Assembly (NCBI GenBank): GCA_033060915.1
Contig: CM065382.1
Coordinates: forward strand, 6,563,501 to 6,627,500
Source: Euryodendron excelsum
Taxonomy: Eukaryota; Streptophyta; Magnoliopsida; Ericales; Pentaphylacaceae
Direction of reading: 5' to 3'
DNA: 64,000 nt
This document shows positions 1 to 13,400 of the stretch, one piece after another (within the stretch, counting starts at the first letter, position 1; each line of letters starts with the position of its first letter). The position numbers and the translations under genes were made by a program. Below the pieces are notes generated by a model. The model had not been told where the DNA came from and did not search any database. It was given only the letters and a program-made list of their open reading frames with translations.

Positions 1-2329
1 TTGTGTTTATGCTTCTTTTTCCCCTCCCTCTGCCTCTTGACATCCTTGTCCATTGGTCCAGCCACTCCAACCATTTTTTGATCCATCCCACTGAAATATT
101 GAATAAAAGCATTTTCCACACCTCTTGCCTTGATTTGTTTCCTTTCTCCATTAACATTTCTATCAACTTTTTCCTTATACTTGTCTCTTCCTTCAGTTGA
201 ATTGCCAATATTGCTCTCCACCGAACTCCCTGGCAAGTCAGTGGTCTTTTGACCTGTGACAGTACTACTCTGAAACATTCCGTTTTCTCTTGCTCCACCT
301 TCATCTCTGATTCCCTTGCCCAACTTAAGCAAAAATTTAGAGTCCGTGGCCTCACCACTCTGCAGGCAGTTTGAACCAAGCTTCTTGCCATTTTGGCCTT
401 CTGGTGGCCTTAAAATATTTTTCTGGTCGGAGGTCCTTTTCTTCTCTTTATCCCTGTCTTTATCCTTCCTGTCTTTGTGCTTCTCCTTTCGGTCCTTCTT
501 TTCTTTATGTTTTCCTTCACTTCTCTCTTTGTCCTCTTTTCTTTCTTCACCTTCTCTCTTTTCTTTGTCTTTCTTATCCTTCTTGTGCCTTTTCTCTGTG
601 CGTTTCTCCTGAAAATAGCATACAATTAAGGACGGTACATAAACGGGAACTTAGTCAAATGCTAACAAAATAATGAAAGGGTGAATGAGGATTTGAACAT
701 ACAGTGGGAGAATCTAAGGATACAAACTGTCAAGTATAAACAAGACTGCAACATACAAAATTACACACAAGTGAGCATATAGGAGACAAAATGATAAACT
801 TTAGCAGACAAAAGATACCTAAATTACCATGCCCATTATATTGACTTGATGAACGATAAAATGATCAAGAGGAGAACAGCCATAGATATCAAATTAAGGC
901 ACATATTTTATAAGACACTATATGCCTAACCATAATTCAGGATGCAAAACGCTAAGCAGTGAAGGACAACATGTCCATGAAACTACAATAGTGAAATGAA
1001 GTCATTGAGAATGGTTACTTTAATAATGAGGGGAATTTCACACCTTCTGAAAGATCAGTGTACCCAAATTACGATAAAGAGCCAAAGAGGTCTGTATGAT
1101 TTACAGGCAGCAAGAACTTGCAACTTCTAATGCTTCACCGCAACTGCAAAGCCAGCATGCAACAACACCTCTGTTTACAAGATCTGAATCTTAAGTGGTC
1201 TGCACTCTGCAGCCACTGCTCTGGGCTCAGGCACTAGTTTGTACTACTTCTTTACCCCTCTCTAACATATATTCATTATTAACATGGGCTTTTGGTGAAA
1301 ATTATTGTGCATCAGCAGTAAGTATTTTTAATTTACACAGCACAACAGAACATATCTGCAATATGAAAGGCAAATAAAGTAACACCTAAGGATGTCACTT
1401 CTTAGTGTACCACATAAAACGACACAATTGACAAGGTAGGTTAACGACACACAAATACACAATACAAAAGACACATGAACACCTTGATCTTCCTGTGGTT
1501 TAAAAGTCAGGTTTAGATATTTTAACGGGAATATGACAGAGGAAAAATATTGAAGTTGCTTTAAGAAACATGAGGATTAGAGAAAGATGCTGGATTATGA
1601 TATACTTTGTCATAATAATTTTGAATATAAATTTCTACTTTTTGCCTCTTCCTCTTAGCCAAGTTTAATTAATCATTATTTTCTACATGAAGCCATAAAC
1701 CAAAACAATTTAGAAATGAAATTTTTTTCAAACATATATATAGGTAAAGACCAAAACTTCAACTTTTCAACAGCAGTTTTGAACAGAAAGAATGTCTCCA
1801 CTTGCAGAATCATAAATATATTATATGACCTTTTGGCTACTTATGTAAGTTACATGTATTTTACCACATATTACAACAGAGTTACAGAGGTTAAGGAAAA
1901 TACAGAAACTGCAGCAGAATCTACTCTTGTTAAAATACAAGGCTTCCACATGATTTCTTCAACAATAATTTCACATTTTAGCATTCATACCCTCTACAGG
2001 AATCTTGCTGAAAAGATTTGCCCCCATCCCTTAATTCTCAAAACTTCTTTATTATAGTCATTCAGTGTTTCCTTTTATCTTGGGTAAAAAATCCTTAACG
2101 CACTTCAAAAGCGTGGCACAACTTTCCAAAGCAATGATCAATAGAATTAAGCTATGGTTACCATACATTCTAAATGACATAGTAGAGCCACAGAAATGAA
2201 CATAACTGGAGGTAGCAACAGCAACCAATTAAAAAGGTATTCCGTGTAAACCTTCGTTAACAAGTCTGTATCATCAGTTCTAGCATTCTTCTCATATCCT
2301 GGAGGTGGAAATGGAAAGCAGCGAGACAT
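1..2329 (-). CDS. Lysine-rich 'myb-like protein X'-like gene, 5' part (runs off left edge)
   Basis: Exon 1 is 2252-2329 (26 codons, starting MSRCFPFPPPGYEKNARTDD). It ends in phase 0 at a GT donor (2250-2251). After a 1.6-kb intron, exon 2 starts at 609 behind a TTTTCAG acceptor and stays open for 203 codons to the window edge. Exon 2 opens with a dense K/E/R/D charged tract of HKEKKDR type, then becomes less charged and Ser/Gly-rich, with further basic residues near the edge. The MSRCFPFPPPGYEK start is one I know from plant proteins annotated as myb-like protein X; their function is not established and the name does not imply a MYB DNA-binding domain. I see no catalytic domain. The start at 2329 is preferred over an in-frame upstream Met near 2386 because the family begins MSRCFPFPP. 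The tract suggests a disordered nuclear protein (inference). The 3' end is outside the window. Confidence 0.75.
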
Positions 2330-3700
2330 TGCACGTGATCTTGGAGACAGCAAAAAGGAAACCTTCCACCAACTGAAACGCTTCACCTAGTTTCTGATAG
2401 CATTGTTCCAACACAGGAACAGGCCAGAAACATCTCTCCTGTCCATGCACCATGTCCCCACACTCATTTCCAGCTCAGGAATTGCTCCATGATTATCTCC
2501 GATTACACCGAAATCAAATCTTCCAAAAATTCAACAATTTCTTCTTACTCCAAGCGGAATTGGACATGCACACTTAAAGCACCCACGGCCTCAAGACCAA
2601 TCAACTCTACACTACTTTCTTTTTTTTTTTGGCAATAACTCTACAGTACTATGACGCTACAAATTTCCTCAGTTCGCGAGGACTGCTGGTAGATGAGGAG
2701 CTTTGCCAACAGTCTGATCCTTTGTATGTCTTTCCTCCATGCGATTAGAGTATCATCACCTGCCCATCATGAAAACCAATATCAGGACCGTTTTCTTACA
2801 ACAATTACGAACAACTTGCAGGAACAAGACAACAAACACCATAACCTTGAAACTAAAAAATTGTCAATTTTTTGCCACCACCAATACAAATTCCAAAAAC
2901 CATCTAAGTCCACCGTTCAGAACCCAATTTCCATCAACCCGTTTTGCAAATTCAATGTGCAGAGGCTTATAACAAGAGCTACTGAATCCACAAAATCTAA
3001 TCCCAGAAAATCCATTACCAGCTATACAAGATTCATCTGACAAACGTCTACACTGTCCGATGCTCAGGTCCCTCGTATAAGTTCTGACCACAACCCTAAC
3101 AATTTAAAAGAGATAATTAAACCCTAACAACTTCAATCAACAGATATAATTTACGCGGAGGAAAGAGATGAAATAACTAATTTCAATCATCAAACCCAGA
3201 TAAAACGCACAAATATATATATGTATATATTTTCTCAAACCCGGATAATCAACAACCTACTCAAGTTGCAGAGAATAGGATCAAAGCCTTGGCGGTGGAA
3301 GATAAGGGAATAGAGTACATTAATGGAAATTTTTTGAAAATAGTGTTAATTTTTTTAAGAACTGGTCTGGTATTAAGTAGACATTGTAGAAGAAGAGATG
3401 GAGAAGATCAAAGGGAAGGGAAAGAAAAGGAAGCAAAAGATACATCTCAAAAGTCTCTCTCTCTACCTCTGTGTCTACCTCTCTCTCTGTTTCTTTCTAT
3501 GTTATATATGAGTATCTCTGTCAGCGTATATATCTTCAGATCCTAGAAGGCTGGATTCTTTGAAATGGGTTTCTTTCCGAAGGTCGCTCGACTCCCTCCC
3601 CCGCTCTCTCACAACCCCCCGAAAGGGAAGAGATTTTTGAGAGAAGCGTAAAGGCCCCATTTATATAGGGCGAGGAGAGAGAAGGTATAGAGAGAGAGAG
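2330..3700 (-). other. 5' leader and promoter region of the myb-like protein X gene
   Basis: No coding exon is recognisable here. The stretch holds CT/GA-rich tracts at about 3451-3500 and 3680-3705, typical of plant 5' leaders and core promoters. Minus-strand transcription probably starts near 3540-3660, but no single TATA box decides it. A leader intron is possible and not resolved. Confidence 0.35.
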
Positions 3701-4373
3701 AGAGAAGAAACTGTGTTAAAAAGAAGAATAATCCAGACTGGACCACACGCATACGTGTCGAGACCGGAGAGAAAGTATAGCAAAAAACAGGTATGAATTC
3801 TATGATATGGGACAAAACTAATATTTGTTCCATAAGATGGGCTCAAGCCCATTCACTATTTATTGGATTTGGAATTATAGATAAGAGCCCAAAATATGTA
3901 TATGTATTATTATTTTTTCTTATTTAATTTTGTTCTTGGAGGAAAAAAAATATTTATTAAAAAAGTTAGGTACAAGATTTTAGTTCTTGATTTTAAATCA
4001 ATAAAAAGCACATAAACTACTTTGATTATCACATCATTTGTATTCAATTGGTAACATATATATTTTATTAAAAAATATTTGAGATAAATGGATGGAGACG
4101 GGCATGGAAAATAGAGATTTTACTATGAGGGTTTAAATTTGATTTTACGCCTAATGTCGGGCCAGCCTAGGCTTGGGTCAATGTGCTTTTTGATATTAGG
4201 TAGTACAAGCCCGACCTTGCTAATACCTATTCTATTTTTGGACCTTTAAGTGATGGGCATACTTTGTGCTCATAATCCTTATTAGTCTTTACACCCCGGT
4301 TGACTCAGTGATTCGGAACTTCATAATCGAACTCATATGTCGGGTTGAAACCTCTCCCAAAGCATGTATGCCT

Positions 4374-4604
4374 ATTCTTTATGACACCCCCCCGCCCCAA
4401 AAAAAAATGGTAGCTTTCTCACTATATGTGCATACAATGGTACATTGGGTGCAGGGTTGCTTTCATGTTGATTTATCTACCAAGGCAATGGTTTCTTTAT
4501 GACCCCCCCCAAAAAAAAAATTGGTAGCTTTCTCACTATAAGTGCATACAATGGTACATTGGGTGAAGGGTTGCTTTCATGTTGATTTATCTACCAAGGC
4601 AATG
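4374..4604 (+). repeat. Two-copy tandem duplication, period about 119 bp
   Basis: Both units read TTCTTTATGAC, a C-run, an A-run, GGTAGCTTTCTCACTATA and a shared stretch ending CTACCAAGGCAATG, with only a few substitutions (for example GTGCAGGG versus GTGAAGGG). The high identity suggests a recent duplication. No coding potential. Confidence 0.85.
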
Positions 4605-5464
4605 CTTAGAAAAATATGTGGACTAGAGTTTCCGAAGTGTGATTGCTCTGTTTTTTTTACTTTTCAATGGAGGTTTTCTATTAAGTTGAGGATGTTTTTT
4701 TGATGACTAGTATTGTCAGGATTACCAAAAACCCTCCATTCAAGACATTTTTCAATGACTCCAGAACAGAAACACGTGTTTTGGGTGCATGGGTTGGGGT
4801 AGGATTAGGAACATGCTAACCTCAAAATTATGGAAAATGTGTATATTCACATAGTTGAACTTATGTCACATTTTTTTATTACTTACAGAAACACGAAGCA
4901 TTCACTCGCATTTATTGATGTGAGTCCTTTATCTTATATCTATATGTGATAAATTATAATTAAAAAAATTTATTTGTATATTTTACTCTAAAATTATTTT
5001 TACAAGTAGTACCTAGTTGGTAAATTATTATCAAGGACAAAAAAACAAAATCAAACGGGATTTATAAACACTTCAAAAGGACAGTCCAATGTACGAGGCT
5101 CTCACCATTACAAGTTTTGAGACTGTCAAAGTTTTGAAATAAAAATGAAAGAAGACTAAAAGGAAGCTGGCCCTTGATTAGTTATAAGATTTAGAAGTGC
5201 AATCCCCTTCATGCAATTCATTCAAACATTGTACTTCATTGGACCTTTGTTTTTGGTTCGTTTGCTATACCCATGACACCACGTTTGGGGTTTTTAATTT
5301 TTTTTTCATTGGTATATTGAAGGGCCAAAACTTTGAGAGAAAAAGAAGGTGTCACTACCACATTAGACTAACCCCTCTCCTCTAGGGTTGCTGAACTTTA
5401 AAGACTTACTTAAAGATACATATTTAAAGCTGCTAAAAGAATGTGCTGAATAAACAAGTTTTGA

Positions 5465-5650
5465 ATGCGTTTGGTAGTGATTAGTTGCTATTCTTCGCTT
5501 TTTTTTATTAGTGGGCCTGTTTAACCAATATGCCATCTCTCATATAAAGTAGGATTGTTCAGACCAATTTACATATATATATACATGAATGTATACATAT
5601 GAGTAAGATTGCTTCATTTTTAGCTAATCCTAACCTTACAAACACCCTTA
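5465..5650. mobile_element. Possible miniature inverted-repeat element
   Basis: The left end reads GCGTTTGGTAGTGATTAG. The right end, read on the other strand, is GGGTGTTTGTAAGGTTAGG followed by ATTAG. They form an imperfect terminal inverted repeat of GTTTGG type, common in plant miniature elements. No target-site duplication was identified, so the boundaries are approximate. Confidence 0.3.
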
Positions 5651-6008
5651 AATAAGCAACCATATAATGAAGACTAAATATATTATCATTATTGAAATAC
5701 ATTTGCAAAAACAAATAATGGATTTTTACCTAAAAAACAAAAATATTGCACAATGATTTTTACTCACAGTATTACCATACTTATAACTTCTATGGGGCGA
5801 AGTCTTCCCCTTCAAGAGACTCATTAGTCCTCCACTATCACATGTTTCTTTTCTTTTTCCATCTCTACACGAAGGACTAAGGAAAACTGTGCCTCAACAC
5901 TCAGATGTTCTGTTCACATAGTCCTACTAGGCATTTTGATTGCAAAAATTAAATGGAATAATTACAGGTAAGCTCTACACTCCCTCCTTATTTCGATCAT
6001 GCCGGCAA

Positions 6009-7443
6009 TCAATTCAGTGAAAGGCAGTGACCCTGATGGAAGGGGGAGGCCATGGCCAACAACGGACGGTCTAAGATATTCGGCTGCAAAGATGCCATGG
6101 TGAATCCAGCTGACTGTGGAACTCCAATTGATGAATGTCGAACTGGACTGCCATGCGAAAAAAAAAAAGGGGGTGAGGGGGGCACAGAACAATAAGACCA
6201 TGGGAAATGCTAGAGAAATGTACACTTCTACTAGAAGATATGTTATTATCATTCATGCTGGTCCCAAGGGTGTGACATTTTCATCAGAAATATGCCATTA
6301 AAGTTTTGTCCTGATAATGATTTTACTTTGATGCATGACCAATTCAAAATATACAGAATTATCATGACTGTGGTTGAGGCAGAAACTAAAATACAAAAAT
6401 TTAACTAGCATAATTTGAGTGTGTATGAGCACTAACTAAAAAATAAACTTTGATCCCTACTTAGTTGTCATCAGTACAAATTAATCCATTTGCCTTGGAA
6501 ACCTTGACAACTATACTATAATGGTATGTGGGCTTACAGTGATAAATAATGTAATCACACTAAAGAATTCCGAAGAGTGCCCAAATACAACACGCCAATG
6601 CAACGAAGTGAGAGGAAAGGGATGAGATGACTACTGCTTGGTATAAACTCTCACACTGGAGATGAAAAGAATTTGGGCATCTACAGCGGCCCTCACAGGA
6701 AGAAAACAGGCTTCCTACTTCCAATTTGGTGTGGAAAAAACCTAGGTAAATGAAAATTAACGTAACAAGTTAATAACAAAAGAGTGGTGAATAGGAGGGT
6801 TGACAATAAAAGGATAAAAAAGTTGTGGACGGGTCCCAATGGACAGTTACAGCGGAAAATGAAAGAGGGCAGGTATAACTCCCACTCTCCATAAGTCCAC
6901 AGGAGAGAGGGACGGGAGAGAGAGGGGATGGGGGGAGCCATAGGACCATGTTTGGTTCATGGGTTTGGCAAGGGAAAAGGAAAAGAAAATGCAAAGGAGC
7001 CATTATTCCTTGTTTGGTTACCGTAGAAAGTGTGGAATAAGAAACTATACCCATGTAAGAAATTTTCAGTTCTAAACATTATTTCCCCTTCTCTTTTTCA
7101 TGATTTCATATCATTTCATAAAAAATTTGTACTCTTAAAACCTTTTTTGAAGCAGAAGGCAAAACACAAAGGAAAAACAATTTTCCTTCTCAATTTCCTT
7201 TTTCCCTACCAAATCCAAGTTCCAAACAAAGTGTATGTGTAAATACCTCACCAAGGGCCATAAACACACAAATAAGGGCGATTGCTAACATAGGGAATAA
7301 ACAAAACCCTGCAGATGCATTGTGATAGATGGGGCATATCTGTACAACACACTGTCCTCAATTTAGGTTCCAAAGTAGAAAAGCAGGGTCATCAAATCTG
7401 CCAAGTGGCAATCTCTCTGCAAATTAATGTTGGTACATGGTGG

Positions 7444-7493
<50 letters not shown>

Positions 7494-10400
7494 TATGGTT
7501 TACCTGAATGACAATGACAAGGAGGATTCTACTGGTGGGTTAATTCCCTTGTGATCAGGAGAAAGCAGTGACCAAAAAACTGAAAGCAAAGAATCCACAA
7601 GTCAGCAGAGACAAGCATGAACAATATAATGAGGGAAAAAAAAAGAATTTTCTTTACTTCTGTAAGGGTCAAGTGAAAGATACCCAGTGAAAGTTTGAAA
7701 CTCAATTCCTTCCTTTGACCATCAAAGCACTAGACCCTATGTTATGCATGACACTTCTCTTGAGAATTGGCAAGTTGGTCACTTGTTGACACAACACCCA
7801 CATCAGAAACTCGTTTCAACAGTCACAACAAAGTCCACCTAAATTTATCTAAAAACGTAGCAAAGTGCAACAGTCAGGGTGTTAATGCCTTTCGTTTACT
7901 CAAATTATTCGTTATTTATTCTATCATTGTTTTGCTCTAATTCTTATGTAAGCATTCACACTAGTAAACATAGACAAGTAAGGTTCAACTAGTGCAATCA
8001 CAAAGACAAGCACATACAGTTCTGTCTCCATGATCAGGTTTTCGGGACTTTCCAAATCCAACTCCACGTGTATTACAATTTACAACCCACCTCCTGATAT
8101 CCACAAATTTTACATGGATCCTAAAATATTCAATGCTATGCCTGTTTGTTCCTGCCAATTTCGCACCATCATAATCCCATTGGCATCCTAGTCTCCATAA
8201 GACACAGGAGTCGCAACTCCCAGATATACTGGCAAGCTACTTTTGCCACCAATTTCCTTCTTTTTCTAAAAAAAGAAAAAGAAAAAAAGACTCCTTATAG
8301 AACCCTTACTCACATCCATTATTTTCCTAAAATGAAATCAATTATTAAAAATAGTTGTAAAAGGATAGTAATATCATAGATATTCCTTGTGCATCCTGAC
8401 AATAGTCTTTATTCTGTAGTTCAAAATTTCCAGAAGGTTATTCAGTTTCTAGTGTCTGAGCTCTTGAAAACTGAAATTCTCTGCAAACACACCTAAGTGA
8501 AAGCTACTTGCCCATCAAGTTGTGGCTTATTAGTAATACAGAATTAATAGAAAACAAAAAATCACCTGACTGTTGCGGACGATCCCGAAAACCAGAGCAA
8601 AACAATATATCCTGCATAACGAAGTTCACAATCTTTTACAATATAGTAAAGCAATATGCTTCACAAACAGAAACATAATGTATAAGTAAGATAGTTGTCA
8701 CTGAATATCATATATTACAGCAGCATTTCTGAACGTAGCCCTAAGAACTCACCTCTCCTGCACCTTTAGATACCTTATGGGAAATGTCTGCAAGGAATGA
8801 TACCATATATCAGAAATAAAATGAAGCCTTTGGGAAAAGACTAGGTGTAAAAGCATATAGGGAAAGAAGATTAACATAGAGAACCGAATGTTCCAGTGAA
8901 ATATCATTAGCCAATCTTAAACTACAGATAGCTATGACATTCAAAGCTAGGTAATCATGCTAGAAGATGAACAAAATCACAGCAAAAATGATAAAAGTTT
9001 TCTGAAAGCAATCAATCATGAGATTAGTGAGGAACAGTGTTCAAAATATAATTAAACCGAAAAATCCCAATTACTTCACCCATAGGAAGCCCAAAACATA
9101 ATGCTCTGATCTATAGATTCCGTCTATGTTACCTGTGTTAGGGATTTATACTAAAAGACATGTTTTGCGTAATGGCTTTAGTATTTATTAATAAATTAGT
9201 TATTTCATTTTTATGAGAATCTGTGTGAGCAATGTTTGTATTGCGTTATTTATTTAATGATTATGCATGTGTGTCTATTATATTATATAGTAGATGATTT
9301 GGTGTGTAGAATACTGCTTACATACGGAAGATCAGATCATCGATTCTTATGAAATATAAGCCTATTGTTCACAGTCTTAGATGGAACTAGACACACCATC
9401 AGTAGGACTGTGATACAAGGTTTTAATAGGTTTGTCTTAACTATGGGGAACAGTATAGTTTTAACTCTTTACACTAGTACATTTTGTGTATATTGAACAG
9501 AACCGTGTTGAGCTAATTATTTTTATACTGACTATATAAAATAATTAATACCTCATGATTATTATGAGTGTTTATGCTCTTAATCCTAATATAATAAATA
9601 GACATGTGCATGTAGTGTTTATTATTTTGATTCACAGAAGAGTGAGATTCTTTGTGGGTCAATAGGCTCAGTGAATTGGATAATAACATTACGTGTATGG
9701 TGAATATTAATTATTGATGGAATTCACGTTCCGGAATACGGATTGATGATACCCCCTTGAGCAAGCTTATAAGTTTTGATTATGTCAAACCCTACAAGTA
9801 GATTATGAATCCGATATATCAAATAAGTTAAGTGAAGGTCTCAAGAAATTAAATAAGTCTATTAAATTTAATTGTCAGTAATTTAGTTTAATAGACGGAT
9901 ATCTATAATCTTAACGTGGGAAGATAAATAAGCATTTAATAATATGGAGCTCGAAAATATAATTCCTATTATGACAGAGAATCCAATTATAATTTATTAG
10001 TGGTATAAATTATAATTTACGTAAATAAGGATTAATCCTGATTGGATTAAGAATCATTATTTGCATAGGAAGCTCTATTTATACTAATTCTATGGTCCCT
10101 GCTGTAACCTCTATATATAAACACTCTAAGAGCAATTAGGGTTACACTTGCTCATAATAGAGAGATACACGTTTGTATGAGAAAGAAAAACCTTAGCAGC
10201 TGTGAGCCCACTCTCTCTGGAGTAAGGCGTGGACGAGGAATACAGTAGCGTGGAAGAGGGATACAACAGAAATCCGAAGGTTGAGTTTGAGCAGTTGAAT
10301 CGTGCTTGTTGCTGTTACTTGTTATTCGGAATCAAACTAGAGAGATCTCGAAGGTATGATTCTAATCATGTAGCTTAATCTATACTAATCAAATCAGAAT

Positions 10401-13400
10401 TTTTGGTATTATGCGTATGTATTATAGCCGGATCGTGAAAAATTCCACAGTCTCCAGCAACCTAGACTCCTATAAGGGTATGGAGTCCGGGTACGTGTTC
10501 AAGTGTCGGATTCATCTAATTCTCATGTCCAAGGACGCTGAGACACGGCTAGATTTTATATTTTTTAAATATTTATTTTATTTTTTTAGGGTAAAATAGC
10601 ATTTACAAGCTAAAATATAACATTTCATATATAAAATGGAAGTCTTATGCTTAATTTTATAGTAAACTCAATTAGTTATACATCCTTGTTAGATGCATGT
10701 CCAACTAGTGTCGAGTGTGAACTATTTGACATGGGTACTTCATATATTTAGAAGAGTCCAGGTAACATAGGGTTCCGGATGTTGGAACAAAAATCTTTGG
10801 GACCTACATAGTTCCTCCACGCATGAAATGTTAACTATACCCTCCCTATATAAAAAGTCAAAGTTCAGAGAATATTCCAGTCATGTTAATAACATATACT
10901 AAAGCTTAAATCTAGGCAAGAGACCATTCTTTCCCAAGTCTAAAATCTAGAAACAATAAAATATGCAGTTACAAACACAATTTCGAGAGCACATACATCA
11001 ATAAATATAGGACACTCCCTGTGTCCCACATTGAGTGTCATGTTTGAATTAAAAAAAAAAGAAAAGAATACACAATAAATGCAAGTTACATCATCTTTTA
11101 CGCATCACATCTTCCAAAATAGCCCATAGCAGAAGTTGAGAAAACATAATTGTTTTGTGTTTATGGCACTTGTAATACATCATGCTGTAAGGGTAATATA
11201 GGAAAGAAAAAAAATTGACCTAATTTTTTCCTTGTAAAAATGCATTTTAAGACAGCCAGAAATGGAAAGCAAGACACTCAATTTGGGACAGAGGGATATA
11301 GAAGCTTGTCGGAGGGAATCCTTCCAATTAATCTGAAGATATGAATAAAAATCTCCTCATTTATTGGATATAAATAGTTGTCTCACTTAACTTATCAGTC
11401 CATGGTTTCTGTAGCAAATGAACCACTAAACCATCCTCTAAAAATGCAATCATTGCAATAAACTAATCTATCAACACAAATTGACTCTGTTTAACAAGTT
11501 AACAACATATCTCAGAAATCCCACACACAATCCTTCAAATGCAACAAAGTATGCATGATAAATGCCAAGAGAAATCGTTAAAATTTTTATCTGTTTCGAC
11601 GCTATGATTTATTTCTTACAATGTCCAATTGTCCAAACATGCCCTTAACATGATACCTAACCCATGTCTAGTGCTTGTCAAACCACCAAAGACAAAATTA
11701 ACTATGACACACCAAATACAAAATTTCTTACCCAAGTTGGATACACTGGGCTTCACTGCCAGTGTCAAACCAAGAAAACAATCATCTGGTTGAGAACCAA
11801 AGTCCCATAGCTTCAACTCAAGATTTGGTGTAGGTCCTGCAGAAAATAGCATTCAGAGCAGTATATCCACTAAGAAAATTTTTCGATACTGAATTATGTA
11901 AGACTGGATATCCAGAATATATTCCAATCTCTCACCCATACTATTTAGCGTCAGCTGAAGAGGATCCCATATTGGACGAGGAATCACCATACCAACCTAT
12001 TTATTGGCACATGTTAGGTAATTGAAAAAAAAAAACAATAACAAGAAAGCTGTGGACAAACTTGAGACCGCATATTACATGGAAAAATGGATGTTGCAAG
12101 GATTGATCTGCAGTTGGCCTCCTGAGTGGATCCCACGAACAAAGTTGCTATGCACAACCAAGAAAGAAAAAAAAATATTAGAACATGTCAAAGTTTACTT
12201 CATTAATTAAAAATAAATCAATATTGAGCAAGTAAAAAAAAGAAACAGATTGTAAATAAAGCACCCACCTTGATCAGATCTGTAGCTTCCAAACTTACAT
12301 TTGGAATGATATCAGAGAGATTGGCAGGCATAACCTACCAAGTCCAAAATGGAAACAATTACTTAACTATAATGAGGAGCGGGGAACATAGAAGAACTAC
12401 AATAAAGCAATCACCATTCCAAATAAGAGATCACCTCTGAATAACTAATATTGATAAGTAGTGAAATGTTCCTCACTTCAGGAAAAGTATTCCAATCTGG
12501 CGTACCAAGAACACAGCATATTTTGTACAACTGATCTATTTCGCTGCCCATGAAAGCAATGAGATTAGTTAGCTGTACAAGGACAAAGCATTTCTAAGTA
12601 GTTTTAGCTCAATGTGTTGGATGAGATTAGTGAGATTTTGTCGTTTAGCTCCAACCGAATTCAGTAATTTCAGCTCAATGTATTTCAGAAGTAACACACA
12701 ATTCAGGATCTTCTATATCAATAGCAAAGAAATGACTTCAAACAAGTCATATAAACCAACCATTTAATCTAGGTGGCAACTTTGTTATCTAACTATCATA
12801 AGTGTGCACTTGCTCAGCGCAGTTTTATTTGAAAGAGAATGGGTTAATACTGAGAGATGAATTATTTACTTTTTTGTCAATGATATAAAGAGTTAAACTA
12901 GGGAATGAAATTACCTTTCACCAGGAAAAATGGGGCACAAAGTGAAAAGCTCAGCTAGTATTGCACCAACAGCCCACATGTCTGTATGTAAATCCAGTTG
13001 TTAGTCATCAGTCCACAAGGAAAACAAATGTCAAATTTAATTAATTCGTAGAAAAACGACTAGAGCTCAACCCATCAACTTTCCTGTCGAAAATATATAA
13101 TCTCGTCAAAGTGGCTTGCTAGATTATTCATATAAATATCTCAACCCATCATTCACAAAATGCATGTTTGACAAAACCACACTCGAAATAGATATACATA
13201 TATATCTATTACACATTTTTGGAGGGGTTTAAAATTTTCAACCACCCCTCCTGACAAAGCCTCTTAGTCAGTCTCACAGCCAAGCAGGCTATATACATGT
13301 ATTCATATGCAGTATATTTAAAGACACAATAGATTGAATTAATCTACCAACTCCACGGTGAAAAACCAATGAAATATTTGTCAGGAGGATAAGAGTTAAT

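Larger units (their letters stand above)
3834..6008. other. AT-rich intergenic region
   Basis: No supported gene. It separates the 5' end of the myb-like X gene from the 3' end of the MHK-like gene and contains the tandem duplication at 4374-4604 and a possible miniature element at about 5465-5650, listed separately. Confidence 0.6.

Noticed and set aside
410..625. Basic minus-strand ORF over the lysine-rich exon
   Set aside because: It is a shifted frame of the myb-like X exon, which continues open to the window edge in another frame.
2330..2386. Upstream in-frame Met start for the myb-like X protein (MKRFSWWKV...)
   Set aside because: The family starts at MSRCFPFPPP, and the extension has no family resemblance.
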